Below, one piece after another: positions 1 through 8,821 of a stretch of 64,000 bases of DNA. The notes beneath the pieces are model-generated. The model searched no databases. It worked only from the letters and a program-made list of their open reading frames with translations, and had not been told where the DNA came from. Source of the DNA: Cyanobacteria bacterium SIG26 (GTDB lineage Bacteria > Cyanobacteriota > Vampirovibrionia > Gastranaerophilales > Gastranaerophilaceae); NCBI GenBank assembly GCA_015152555.1, contig SUTS01000011.1, forward strand, positions 22,111 through 86,110, given 5' to 3'. The stretch's first letter is position 1, and every line of letters starts with the position of its first letter. A program made the position numbers and the translations under genes.

Positions 1-744
1 GTCTTGGTACCAAATTCTTACATTTCCGCTTGCGTTAAAGATACCCTTTTTTTGATTGTATTCTTGGTATGATGATTTTAAAACTAATTTTGCTCCGTCA
101 TCCATTAATGCGTTTGATGTGGTATTTCCGTATGCTGTTAAATTTCCGCTTGCAGCTTCATATACAAATTTATCCGCATAAGATTCGTTGTTTTCTTGTT
201 TAACTCTTGCGTTACCGGTTAAAACAAGTTTTTTTAAATCTCCGCTTTTATCTGTTGTAATTTCTGCACTATTTGAAAATGTTTCAATATCTTTGTATAA
301 CATTGTAACTGCACCTGTTGCGGTCATTACGTTTGTTGATGTGTTATATTCTTGTACATCTGCGTTAATAACTACTATAGGGGTCTTGCCTTCAAATACG
401 ATTGATTGTGTGTCACCTTCAGCTCGTACTGTTTTATTTATCAATGAAACTTTTAAGATATTTGCTTTAACTTCTCTTTTTTTATTTTTTTTGATTTCAA
501 AAGCGTAAGGTTTATCATAAAACGTTGCAGTATCTAATTTTTGATCTTTTGTCATATTTACATCTGCAGTATCACCAATAACCTTTAAATCATCAATCGT
601 AACTTTAACGTCTCCGTCAAATTTAATCTTGTTGTCCGATTCGTGAAATGTTTGATTTTTAGATTCAATAATTAAATCGGATGCACTTACAGCTAATCCT
701 GTTAATAATACTAATGATACCAATCCAACTAATAATTTTTTCAT
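1..744 (-). CDS. lptA: LptA/OstA-like LPS transport protein (3' end outside window)
   Basis: This minus-strand reading frame is open from the ATG at 742-744 to base 1 (248 codons, no stop), so its C-terminus lies outside the window; the ORF track misses it because no stop is included. The product begins with a signal peptide (MKKLLVGLVSLVLLTGL..., likely cut near AVSAS) followed by two beta-rich OstA/LptA-type stretches (DNKIKFDGDVKVTIDD, then NVMTATGAVTMLYKD and GIFNASGNVRI). LptA family members form the periplasmic bridge carrying lipopolysaccharide from LptC to the outer membrane. Start codon and lptC stop are separated by one base, so translation is probably coupled. Family assignment is firm; exact equivalence to E. 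coli LptA is inferred, as this copy is longer. Confidence 0.82.
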   Translation of the reverse strand, partial: MKKLLVGLVSLVLLTGLAVSASDLIIESKNQTFHESDNKIKFDGDVKVTIDDLKVIGDTADVNMTKDQKLDTATFYDKPYAFEIKKNKKREVKANILKVSLINKTVRAEGDTQSIVFEGKTPIVVINADVQEYNTSTNVMTATGAVTMLYKDIETFSNSAEITTDKSGDLKKLVLTGNARVKQENNESYADKFVYEAASGNLTAYGNTTSNALMDDGAKLVLKSSYQEYNQKKGIFNASGNVRIWYQD

Positions 745-745
745 A

Positions 746-1327
746 TTATTTTTTATCCTCATAAACTTTTGAAACCGTGTTGCCAACTATTTTGAAGCTG
801 TCATAACTTGGACTTATAATAATTTTATCTGCGGTTGAAATAAGTTCTTTGCCTTTTTGTATTTCAACGTGCCCTTCTGCGATAATCGGTGATTTTGAAT
901 CAAACCAATGTAATTTATCAGCTTTTAGAGTGATACCGTCTTTTAATGCAATGAAGGTGTCTTCATGTAATATAATATCACCTTTTTTTTGATTATACGT
1001 ACCTTTTGATGATTCAAAACTCATTGAAACTTCATTATCTTTATAAAAATTACCGATAACTTTGTTTAATTGCGCGTGACCTAATGTACTATCCCATTTG
1101 CCGGTCTCTCCATATATTTCCCAGAATTTTTGATCATCTTTTGTTTCAGTTAAAATTACACCGTTAACCAAAGCTTCTTGTTGATCACTTTGTATGGCAA
1201 GTTGTTTTCTGTTAAAATCGTGGGTTATTATTCCTGCGGTTATAAATGCCCAAGCCAATATTCCACCTAATGTCAATGCAATTATTAAATATAAACGTTT
1301 TTTCTTTGGTAATTCTTTTAAATTCAT
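746..1327 (-). CDS. lptC: LptC-like LPS export protein
   Basis: 193 aa, matching the usual LptC length. One N-terminal membrane segment (about residues 13-32, LYLIIALTLGGILAWAFITA) anchors a periplasmic beta-jellyroll-type domain containing the LptC/OstA-like pattern (WEIYGETGKWD, GTYNQKKGDIILHEDTF, KLHWFDSKSPIIAEGHVEI). LptC takes lipopolysaccharide from the LptBFG ABC transporter and passes it to LptA. The gene lies one base upstream of the lptA-like gene and 39 bases behind the antiporter gene, on the same strand, so the four minus-strand genes probably form one operon. lptB/F/G are not in the window. Confidence 0.82.
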   Translation of the reverse strand: MNLKELPKKKRLYLIIALTLGGILAWAFITAGIITHDFNRKQLAIQSDQQEALVNGVILTETKDDQKFWEIYGETGKWDSTLGHAQLNKVIGNFYKDNEVSMSFESSKGTYNQKKGDIILHEDTFIALKDGITLKADKLHWFDSKSPIIAEGHVEIQKGKELISTADKIIISPSYDSFKIVGNTVSKVYEDKK

Positions 1328-1366
1328 AACATAATTCTAGCACAAAAAGGGGTAAAATCAACGAAT

Positions 1367-2677
1367 TTATCCCAAAATTGCAACAGCAAATATTGCGGCA
1401 GCAATTAATGCAATGTTATAATGTAAGAATGTTGGAATGCAGGTATCCCAAATGTGATTGTGTTGGTTATCCGCGTTCAAGCCGGCTGTTGGGCCAAGTG
1501 TTGTATCAGATGCCGGCGAACCAGCATCTCCAAGTGCAGCAGCCGCTGCCAAAACGATTATAATTGACGGTATGCTAAATCCTAGTTTTAAGCAAATTGG
1601 AACGTATAATACTGCCAAAATCGGAATTGTACCAAATGATGTTCCTATACCCATTGTTATAAAAAGTCCGATAAATAACATTAAAAATGTTGCAAGAATT
1701 TTACTGGACATCATATATGGAGTTATCGAATTGACAAGGGTATCAATTCCTCCGGTGGCTTTCATTACACTTGCAAATCCTGCAGCTACAAGCATTACAA
1801 ATGCTACATAACCCATCATTCCGACACCTTCGTTAATTAATTTATCCATTTTTTTGTGGTCGATTGCTTTAAACCCAAAAATTACTGCCAAGCCGATTAG
1901 TGCACCTAAAGGCAATGAATTTGTCCATAATTGAACCCCTAAGGTTATTATTGCTGCTAATAAAGTGATATAATGATTTTTGTTTAGGGATAATTCAGTA
2001 TTATTATCAATTTCTTTTATTTCATTGTTGTTATAAATTCTTGGCTTGCGATAGCTTATAAAAATTGCTATCAAAAATCCTATCAGCATTGCAAAACCTA
2101 ATATCCAAGTGGATTTCCAGATATCGTTTTTTGCGACCTCAACCCCATTTGATAATAGGTTTTCTGCAATTAATCCCTGAAAAATCAAGCCAAAACCTGC
2201 AGGAATGACGATATACGGTGCTTTTAGACCAAAAGCTAACCCACATGCAACCGCACGTCTGTCAAGTTGCAATTTGTTCATAATTCCTAACAAAGGCGGT
2301 ACAAGTATTGGAATAAATGCGATATGAACAGGAATTAGGTTTTGAGAAAGTATTGCAATTCCTGTAAGAATTAATATAAGTACAAATTTTTTTGATTGAA
2401 TTGCTGTGGCAATTTTTTTTGCTAAGATTGGTGCCAATCCCGTATGCGTCATTGAAGCTGCAAAAGCTCCAAGTAAAATATAACTTAGTGCTGTTTCCGA
2501 ATTATCTCCCATACCGTGTATAAATATGTTCATCACTTCAGATAGGTTTATTTGTCCTATTAGTCCTCCTACTACAGAACTTATAATTAATGCTAATAAT
2601 ACGTTTATTCTGCATAGACATAATATACAAAGTAAAATTACTGATATAACTATAGGGTTTGTTAATAATTCAATCAT
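1367..2677 (-). CDS. Na+/H+ antiporter family protein (YuiF/NhaC-like)
   Basis: 436 aa integral membrane protein with about ten to twelve hydrophobic segments across its whole length. The C-terminal stretch LGDAGSPASDTTLGPTAGLN followed by HNHIWDTCIPTFLHYN is the signature block of the YuiF-type Na+/H+ antiporter family (ion transporter superfamily). Members exchange sodium for protons or transport small solutes such as amino acids; the substrate cannot be read from sequence. It follows the unknown gene at 2692 with a 14-base gap and precedes lptC by 39 bases. A role in ion homeostasis is the family-level call only. Confidence 0.78.
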   Translation of the reverse strand: MIELLTNPIVISVILLCILCLCRINVLLALIISSVVGGLIGQINLSEVMNIFIHGMGDNSETALSYILLGAFAASMTHTGLAPILAKKIATAIQSKKFVLILILTGIAILSQNLIPVHIAFIPILVPPLLGIMNKLQLDRRAVACGLAFGLKAPYIVIPAGFGLIFQGLIAENLLSNGVEVAKNDIWKSTWILGFAMLIGFLIAIFISYRKPRIYNNNEIKEIDNNTELSLNKNHYITLLAAIITLGVQLWTNSLPLGALIGLAVIFGFKAIDHKKMDKLINEGVGMMGYVAFVMLVAAGFASVMKATGGIDTLVNSITPYMMSSKILATFLMLFIGLFITMGIGTSFGTIPILAVLYVPICLKLGFSIPSIIIVLAAAAALGDAGSPASDTTLGPTAGLNADNQHNHIWDTCIPTFLHYNIALIAAAIFAVAILG

Positions 2678-2691
2678 TTTTATTTCCTAAT

Positions 2692-3402
2692 TTACTTAAT
2701 TACAATATCAAAGCAAGGATAAGCTTTTGTGCAGCCCTCTAATCGTTGAAGTCTGATTTCAACGCTATCACTTACACTGAATTGGTTTGAGTATTGGCCA
2801 ATTTGCATTTTTTTACTGTCGTTTGGAATAATATAATATTTGTAAAAATCTTCACCAATGTCATTTATCACTATAAATTTGTTTTGTTTTTTTGTCATTT
2901 TGTAGGTGTTATTGCCGTTTATTAAATCTGAAATTTTGATTATTTTGTAATTGTTGAATAAAGTTTCTATTTCACTAATTTCTAACTCTCTTGGTACAAA
3001 TTTCACACCATTGAATATTAGTTCATAATATTCAAAGTTTTTTGGAAAGTATGAATACAGTTTAGTTCCTTTTAAAAATTCTTGACTTCCTTCACCTACC
3101 CAAACATCTTCTTTAGGTACTTGGGCATTTCCTGTTAATAGTTGATATGTTGTGTAGCCTCCGTTACCCTCAAATCCTTTGACCTGTAATATGATTTCTT
3201 CTTTAGATAATTCGTCATCATTTTTGTGGTAATTACGCCATTCGTGTTTATTCATGTTAAAGGTCCAAATTTTTTGACCGAATCTAGGATAAACTGAATA
3301 CTGTTTTTTTAAACTGTTTTCATCCGGACTGATTAGTAAAATTACTAAAAATTGTATGATTAAAAGGATTACGACTGCGCCAAATATGTAACGTTTTTTC
3401 AT
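2692..3402 (-). CDS. unknown membrane-anchored protein
   Basis: 236 aa. I do not recognise the family. There is an N-terminal membrane anchor or uncleaved signal (YIFGAVVILLIIQFLVILLI, residues 5-24) and a polar extracytoplasmic part with two cysteines close to the C-terminus (CTKAYPC). It is the first gene of the presumed antiporter-lptC-lptA operon, with a 14-base gap to the antiporter, which suggests an envelope role (inference). A possible promoter and an intrinsic terminator lie in its 160-base leader (see 3504-3561), so expression may be controlled by attenuation. Confidence 0.7.
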   Translation of the reverse strand: MKKRYIFGAVVILLIIQFLVILLISPDENSLKKQYSVYPRFGQKIWTFNMNKHEWRNYHKNDDELSKEEIILQVKGFEGNGGYTTYQLLTGNAQVPKEDVWVGEGSQEFLKGTKLYSYFPKNFEYYELIFNGVKFVPRELEISEIETLFNNYKIIKISDLINGNNTYKMTKKQNKFIVINDIGEDFYKYYIIPNDSKKMQIGQYSNQFSVSDSVEIRLQRLEGCTKAYPCFDIVIK

Positions 3403-3503
3403 ACTGCCTACCTGTTATTTATCTTGATAAACATACAATATCACAAACGGATTTATCTTTCAGTAAAATTGGAATTTAATCTATTATGGGTAATCATTTT
3501 ATT

Positions 3504-3561
3504 AAAAAAAAGAGCCTAAAAATAGGCTCGTTGGAATTAAGAATAGCTGGAAGTATGAAAA
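3504..3561 (-). terminator. leader terminator or short sRNA upstream of the lpt operon
   Basis: On the minus strand GAGCCTA-TTTT-TAGGCTC (3512-3529) is followed by eight T, a good intrinsic terminator. It lies upstream of the 3402 start codon and downstream of a minus-strand TATAAT (3568-3573), so a transcript starting near 3561 would stop after about 58 nt. Either it is an attenuator for the downstream operon or the end of a small RNA. No annotated gene on that strand precedes it. Confidence 0.55.
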
Positions 3562-3623
3562 AGATTAATTATATTAAACGATTTACATATATTTAAATCT
3601 ATTAGTTATCTGGGTAGTTTTTT

Positions 3624-3629
3624 TATAAT
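3624..3629 (+). promoter_or_regulatory. -10 box very close to the GT9 start codon
   Basis: TATAAT ends only 11 bases before the ATG at 3641, with a weak TTAGTT 16 bases upstream of it. Transcription would start about 5 bases before the ATG and no Shine-Dalgarno sequence is present, so the mRNA is probably near-leaderless. Confidence 0.5.
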
Positions 3630-3640
3630 ATAATGTTGTT

Positions 3641-4636
3641 ATGAAAGATGAAAAACGAATACTTGCAATTAATTTTGGTGGGATTGGTGATGAGATTTTC
3701 TTTTTGCCTACACTGATTTCGTTGAAAAAAGAGTATTCGAATTCTTTTATAACTTTAGCTTTAGAGCCACGTAGTAAGAGTGTAAAAGATTTAACAGACG
3801 TAATAGATGATTTATTGTTAATTGATGTAAAAGGTAAAAATAAGTATCTAGAATTATTGAAGCTTGTTTTCAAATCTCGTCAAGGTAAATATGATATTGT
3901 AATTTCATCCGGAGGGAACAAATTAATAAGTATTTTATTATTTATGACGGGTATAAAAGTTCGTTGTGGTTATAATACAGGAAAGTTAAGTCAAATGTTG
4001 CTTACACACGCAATGCCTCTTAATAAAAAACAATATGCTTGTGCAATGTATCATGACTTGATTAGAAATCTTACAAGATATAATACAGAACTGCCACAAA
4101 TTAATATTCAACGGAAAGTAAAAACATCAAATTCTGTTTTGATTCATCCCGGGGTTAGTAAAATTAGTGTACAAAAGAAATGTATCAAAACTATTCCTGC
4201 ACAAACTTGGGCAAAGGTAATTGATTTGTTGGTAGCAGAAGGAAAAAAAGTAATGCTTGTTGGCGGTCCGGATGATAAAGAGTGTATTGAAACTATTTTA
4301 AATACAGTGCGAACTCAAAATTTTGATAATTTGTACGGAACGACAAAAAGTTTGACTGATTTAGCCGAACTGATTTCATCGGCGGATAAATTTTTATGTT
4401 CTGATTCTGCACCACTTCATGTTGCAGTTGCTTTAGGTGTTAAAACGTACGTGATTTTTGGACCGACCGATGATAAAACACTTATACCGCAAAGTGAGGA
4501 TATTGTTGCGATTAAGGCCGATGATAATTGTGCGTTAAAACCTTGTTTGTGGGCTAGTCGGCAAACGACTTGTGAACATTTAGAATGTTTAAAAATATCT
4601 GCTTCAAAAATAGTCAGTGTTGTGTTATCAGACTAA
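3641..4636 (+). CDS. glycosyltransferase family 9 (heptosyltransferase-like)
   Basis: 331 aa, typical length for GT9. The N-terminus (ILAINFGGIGDEIFFLPTL) has the family's GxGD motif. The C-terminal half carries the nucleotide-sugar part: VLIHPGVSK, VMLVGGPDDKEC, the acceptor-site-like block FLCSDSAPLHVAVALG and VIFGPTD. Family members transfer ADP-heptose or similar sugars to the LPS inner core at the inner membrane. It is divergent from the lpt operon, which fits a role in LPS assembly, though the sugar and acceptor cannot be read. There is no clear ribosome-binding site. The opposite-strand ORF 3583-3873 is a shadow. Confidence 0.82.
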   Translation: MKDEKRILAINFGGIGDEIFFLPTLISLKKEYSNSFITLALEPRSKSVKDLTDVIDDLLLIDVKGKNKYLELLKLVFKSRQGKYDIVISSGGNKLISILLFMTGIKVRCGYNTGKLSQMLLTHAMPLNKKQYACAMYHDLIRNLTRYNTELPQINIQRKVKTSNSVLIHPGVSKISVQKKCIKTIPAQTWAKVIDLLVAEGKKVMLVGGPDDKECIETILNTVRTQNFDNLYGTTKSLTDLAELISSADKFLCSDSAPLHVAVALGVKTYVIFGPTDDKTLIPQSEDIVAIKADDNCALKPCLWASRQTTCEHLECLKISASKIVSVVLSD

Positions 4637-4735
4637 TTTTAAGTTTTGTAACAATAATTGTAACTTACGCAAAAATGCCGAAAAAAAATACTTTATATAC
4701 ATGTAGGTATGTAGTGTGAAAGGCAATGCGTTTTT

Positions 4736-5365
4736 ATGGCATTCAGCAATGTAGCAACAGTTGGTTTTGTTTTTAGAAATGGCGACAAAGTTTGTAATGG
4801 TGAAGTCGGCAGAACACCTGTTCTTGTCGGACAAGCTGTGAACGCTGTTAAAGCCGGTGCCGAGCTTAATAATGGCGTAGGACGTACTGCTCAGGTTGTT
4901 ATTGATACGTGTGACAATGTTGCAAAAGCTGATAAATTATTTAATGGTTTAGGAAAAGTTGTTAAGTTTGCTAGTAATAATGTTAATACATTGATCTGTG
5001 CATCAAGCGGATTGAAAGTTTTTTTAGCAAAAGATGAGGATAAGCAAAGAACACTTATTACTGAGGGTGGAACATTGGGTGGAATGTTCCTTGCTGAAGG
5101 TTGGATGAAAAAGAACTTAAATGGGATTTTAACGAAATTATCAATAAGTGGGAAATGGGCTCCGATTGTAAAAGGTTTAATTTTTATAGCTGGTTCAATC
5201 GGTGCATCAACATTGGGTAATATCGTTGGTGAAAAAACTACAGATATTATTGAAATTCCTTTGGGTAAAGAACAAAGAGAAGCATATTATCTTAAAAAAG
5301 CGCAAAAAGAAATGAAAAACACAAAAAATCCAATGACTTATCAGCCATTGGATTACAAAGCTTAA
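4736..5365 (+). CDS. unknown protein with C-terminal hydrophobic segment
   Basis: 209 aa. Not recognised. The N-terminal half is rich in small residues (VKAGAELNNGVGRTAQVV). A hydrophobic, glycine-rich segment lies near residues 140-165 (APIVKGLIFIAGSIGASTLGNIVG) and could span or dip into a membrane. The charged tail ends in PLDYKA. The upstream signal is weak: AAAGG at about 4719 lies 12 bases before the ATG. Codon use matches its neighbours and the frame is open throughout, so it is likely real. It may be a lineage-specific protein, and nothing in the context gives a function. Confidence 0.65.
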   Translation: MAFSNVATVGFVFRNGDKVCNGEVGRTPVLVGQAVNAVKAGAELNNGVGRTAQVVIDTCDNVAKADKLFNGLGKVVKFASNNVNTLICASSGLKVFLAKDEDKQRTLITEGGTLGGMFLAEGWMKKNLNGILTKLSISGKWAPIVKGLIFIAGSIGASTLGNIVGEKTTDIIEIPLGKEQREAYYLKKAQKEMKNTKNPMTYQPLDYKA

Positions 5366-5446
5366 AAAAATCTTAATATTTGCCCACAATATTGTATTTT
5401 GTAATATAATTTATATGTTAGATTAGGGAAATTAGAGGGTATAGTT

Positions 5447-6346
5447 ATGGCTTTAAGATATGATTGCGGGGAAGTTATTACAGCGATGGTTACGCCAATG
5501 ACTAAAGGTGGCGCAATTGATTATGATAAAGTTGAGTTTTTGGCAAGTCATTTGTTAGAAAATGGAAGTGATGCTATTTTGGTTGCGGGAACAACCGGTG
5601 AAACTCCGACTCTTACAAATGAAGAGGAAATAGAGTTATTGAGTTCTGTCAAAAGAGCCGTTGCAAATAAGGCGAAAATTATTTTAGGTGCCGGTTCAAA
5701 TTCTACCGCGTCAGCGATTGAATATTCTAAATTTGCTCAAAAAGAGGGTGTAGATGCGATTTTATCTGTTGTACCTTATTATAACAAACCTAATCAAAAA
5801 GGTATGATTGAACATTTTTCGGTAATAGCGGAATCTACGGATTTGCCGATTATTTTATATAATATCCCTGGTAGAACAGGTGTTAATATGTTACCTGAAA
5901 CGGTTGCTCATTTAGCTGAAAAATATGATAATATTGTTGGTTTAAAACAAAGTTTTGCGGATATGGATGCGGTTACCGAACTAAAAATAGCGTGTCCTGA
6001 AAACTTTGTTATTTATTCCGGGGATGATAGTTTAACTTTACCGATGTTATCATTAGGTGCACATGGTGTTATTTCTGTGGCATCTCATTTGTTTGGTAAA
6101 GAAATTAAATCTATGATTAGAAATTTCAAGTCAGGAGAATTGATTGCAGCAAGAAATATGCATAAAAAATTGTATCCTGTATTCAGACAATTATTTATGG
6201 CTCCAAATCCTGTACCTGTAAAAGCTGCGTTGGAGTATAAAGGTTTGATTGAAGCCGTGGTAAGAAAGCCTTTGGTTCAAATGAATGATGAGGAAAAGGC
6301 TACTTTATTTAAAGTTATTGATGAGGTAAAAGTTGAATTAAGTTAG
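5447..6346 (+). CDS. dapA: 4-hydroxy-tetrahydrodipicolinate synthase
   Basis: 299 aa TIM-barrel enzyme that condenses pyruvate with aspartate semialdehyde, the first committed step to diaminopimelate and lysine. Visible active-site features are the GTTGETPTL block (Thr49-Thr50), the PYYNKPNQKG tyrosine block, the YNIPGRTG arginine loop and the Schiff-base lysine in IVGLKQS (about Lys167). Length is standard. A TATAAT at 5405-5410 with a poor TTGCCC upstream may be its promoter, and GAGGGTATAGTT precedes the ATG. The other pathway genes in the window, dapF and dapB, are at separate loci. Confidence 0.96.
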   Translation: MALRYDCGEVITAMVTPMTKGGAIDYDKVEFLASHLLENGSDAILVAGTTGETPTLTNEEEIELLSSVKRAVANKAKIILGAGSNSTASAIEYSKFAQKEGVDAILSVVPYYNKPNQKGMIEHFSVIAESTDLPIILYNIPGRTGVNMLPETVAHLAEKYDNIVGLKQSFADMDAVTELKIACPENFVIYSGDDSLTLPMLSLGAHGVISVASHLFGKEIKSMIRNFKSGELIAARNMHKKLYPVFRQLFMAPNPVPVKAALEYKGLIEAVVRKPLVQMNDEEKATLFKVIDEVKVELS

Positions 6347-6428
6347 TAAGGCTACTTATTTTAATTTGATTTTGACGTAGAATTATAAAAAAGAAAGTAA
6401 TAGTTAATATTTATAAGAGGGTAGAAAA

Positions 6429-7760
6429 TTGAAAAACAAATTGATTATGTTTTGGGCGATTATAGCAATTGTGATTGCGTGCGTAATCACAATTTATAAA
6501 GTGCCTACAAAACTTGGTTTGGATTTAGTTGGTGGTTCAAGGATTATGCTTGAAGCTCGCACAACTGATTCTGTCAGAAAAATCACACCTGAGGTGATGA
6601 GTAGATTGAAAGTTGCGATTGATAATCGTGTTAATAAGCTTGGTGTATCTGAAACAAGTGTTGCCCAAGTCGGTGAAAAAAGGTTATTGGTAGAAATTCC
6701 TAACGTTACTGATTTAAAAGAAGCAGAAGCGTTTTTAGGTAAAACCGCATTGTTGGAATTTAAACAACCTGTTTTAGATGACAATAAACAGCCTAAAAGG
6801 GATGAAAAAGGTTTGATGATTTGGGAGTCTACAGGTTTAACCGGTGAAGATTTAAAATCTGCGGCGATTGGTTCAGATCAAACCGGTCAATGGACTGTAT
6901 CGTTAGAATTTAATGGCAATGGCGCTAACAAATTTGCTGAATTAACCCAAAAATTAGTTGGTCAACAGATGGCTATTTTCTTTGATGGTGAAGAAATATC
7001 AGCACCGGTAATTCGAGAAGCTATTTTTGGTGGTCGTGCAGAAATTTCGGGTGGTAGCAGTGGTTTTGCTTATGAAGAAGCAGAAAAAATGGTTAATTTA
7101 TTAAATGCCGGTGCGTTACCTGTTCCATCTGAAATTATCCAAGAAAATACAGTAGGACCTACTTTAGGTGCAGATAGTATTGAGAAATCAAAATTCGCAG
7201 GTATTTTAGGTGTTGGGTTAGTAATGTTATTTATGTTGCTATACTATAGATTGCCTGGTTTGATTGCGGATTTGGCATTAGTTGTTTATGCTTTAATTTT
7301 ATTTGCTTTATTCAAAATTATTCCTGTTACATTAACATTGGCAGGTATTGCAGGTTTCATTTTATCAGTCGGTATGGCTGTAGATGCTAATATTTTGATT
7401 TTTGAAAGAACAAAAGAAGAATTAAGAGCCGGTAGAAATTTATTTACTGCAATTAATTCAGGGTTTGATAGAGCGTTTACAAGTATTTTCGATTCAAATA
7501 TGACAACAGTTTTGGCTTGTGTAATTTTGTATTACCTAGGCACAAGTGTTGTAAAAGGTTTTGCATTAACTCTTGCAATCGGTGTAATTGTGTCAATGTT
7601 TACGGCAATTGCGGTTACTAAAAACTTTATGCACTTAGTATTTGGTACAGGTGAATTGAAATATCCTGCTTTGTTCGGACTTAAGAAAGATGAACTTGGC
7701 AAGGCTTATGAAGTTACAGAAACAAAACGTGAAAAAGCTCGTTTTGGGGTATTAGACTAA
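6429..7760 (+). CDS. secD: protein translocase subunit SecD
   Basis: 443 aa. SecD works with SecF and SecYEG to drive late steps of protein export using the proton motive force. The N-terminal membrane helix is followed by the GLDLVGGSR motif, the periplasmic P1 region (LLEFKQP, VGQQMAIFFDGEEISAPVI), and a five-helix RND-type membrane domain with GMAVDANILIFERTKEE. The start is TTG at 6429, preceded by AAGAGGGTAG; no better ATG is near. It is shorter than E. coli SecD (615 aa) because the periplasmic region is compact. secF follows after 24 bases. Confidence 0.95.
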   Translation: MKNKLIMFWAIIAIVIACVITIYKVPTKLGLDLVGGSRIMLEARTTDSVRKITPEVMSRLKVAIDNRVNKLGVSETSVAQVGEKRLLVEIPNVTDLKEAEAFLGKTALLEFKQPVLDDNKQPKRDEKGLMIWESTGLTGEDLKSAAIGSDQTGQWTVSLEFNGNGANKFAELTQKLVGQQMAIFFDGEEISAPVIREAIFGGRAEISGGSSGFAYEEAEKMVNLLNAGALPVPSEIIQENTVGPTLGADSIEKSKFAGILGVGLVMLFMLLYYRLPGLIADLALVVYALILFALFKIIPVTLTLAGIAGFILSVGMAVDANILIFERTKEELRAGRNLFTAINSGFDRAFTSIFDSNMTTVLACVILYYLGTSVVKGFALTLAIGVIVSMFTAIAVTKNFMHLVFGTGELKYPALFGLKKDELGKAYEVTETKREKARFGVLD

Positions 7761-7784
7761 GGGAAAGTAAAGAGGTAAATAAAA

Positions 7785-8759
7785 ATGTTTAATTTAAATA
7801 AGAGTATACATGTAGTTAAATATAGAGTTGTTTGGATGTGTTTGTCTGCACTGTTATTAATCCCTGGGATTATTGCAATGGTGTATTCAATGATTACATA
7901 TCCTACACACTCTCCGGTAAAAGTGGGTATTGATTATACCGGTGGTACTATATTGCAATATGGTGTATCTGAGGCTATTAGTAATGAAGATGTTGCAAAA
8001 ACAAGAGAAGGTTTATCTGAAATTGGTGTTCAAAACCCTTATATTCAGATTTTAAATGTAAATCCGACTGAAGAAAATAAAAATATTAAATCAATTATTT
8101 CAATCAGAACTAAGTTTATTGATGAAACTTCAAATGAAGCGGATGATATTACTGCAGTTGTTCAAAAAGATTATAATGGTGCGGAATTAATTCAAGTAAG
8201 TTCTGTTGGGGCAACTTTGGGTAATGAATTGTTTAAAATGTCAATTATTGCTTTAGCTTTGGCAATTATAGGTATGATTGTATATATTTCATTTCGTTTC
8301 AAGCTTGAATATGCATTGGCAGCAATTTTAGGTTTGGTGCACGACGTATTATTTGTAGTGGGTATATTTTCAATTTTGGGTATTTTTTGCGATGTACAAA
8401 TTGACGGCTTATTCTTGACTGCAATTTTGACAGTTATTGGTTTTTCTATTAACGATACGATTGTAACTTTTGATAGAATTCGAGAAAACTTAAGATATTA
8501 CGGTAAGAAAATGTCTTTTGGTGAAATTGTTGATGCTTCTGTAAATCAAACATTGACAAGAAGTATTAATACTTCATTGACTGTATTTATAACATTAGCA
8601 GCATTGTATTTCTTTGGTGGTGTAACTACAAAAGATTTTGTGTTAGCAATGATGTTAGGTGTATTAGTGGGTGTTTATTCAAGTATCTTCTTCTGCAGCA
8701 TGTTAGTTGATATGTGGGAAGAAAATAAAATGAAAAAAGCTGCACAAAAAGCATCATAA
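7785..8759 (+). CDS. secF: protein translocase subunit SecF
   Basis: 324 aa partner of SecD. It begins with a membrane helix and the D1-type motif VGIDYTGGTILQY, followed by a short periplasmic part and the RND-type membrane domain with TVIGFSINDTIVTFDRIREN, the SecF signature. AGAGG stands before the ATG. secD-secF form one transcription unit that ends at the strong hairpin at 8768-8807. Confidence 0.95.
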   Translation: MFNLNKSIHVVKYRVVWMCLSALLLIPGIIAMVYSMITYPTHSPVKVGIDYTGGTILQYGVSEAISNEDVAKTREGLSEIGVQNPYIQILNVNPTEENKNIKSIISIRTKFIDETSNEADDITAVVQKDYNGAELIQVSSVGATLGNELFKMSIIALALAIIGMIVYISFRFKLEYALAAILGLVHDVLFVVGIFSILGIFCDVQIDGLFLTAILTVIGFSINDTIVTFDRIRENLRYYGKKMSFGEIVDASVNQTLTRSINTSLTVFITLAALYFFGGVTTKDFVLAMMLGVLVGVYSSIFFCSMLVDMWEENKMKKAAQKAS

Positions 8760-8767
8760 ATCCTGTT

Positions 8768-8807
8768 AAAAAGGCGGCTCGGGATTATTCCCGAGCCGCC
8801 TTTTTTT
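8768..8807 (+). terminator. intrinsic terminator after secF
   Basis: AAAGGCGGCTCGGG-ATTATT-CCCGAGCCGCC followed by TTTTTTT. The stem is GC-rich and perfect, and an A-run on the other side lets it also serve the converging minus-strand gene at 8822. Confidence 0.93.
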
Positions 8808-8821
8808 ATATTTTGCTTAAA

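Noticed and set aside
188-508. 106-aa plus-strand ORF
   Set aside because: Shadow of the lptA-like frame, which is open through the whole region and has signal peptide and family motifs.
1458-1811. 117-aa plus-strand ORF
   Set aside because: Antisense to the conserved C-terminal block of the antiporter.
3583-3873. 96-aa minus-strand ORF
   Set aside because: Antisense to the GT9 gene start and crosses its promoter.
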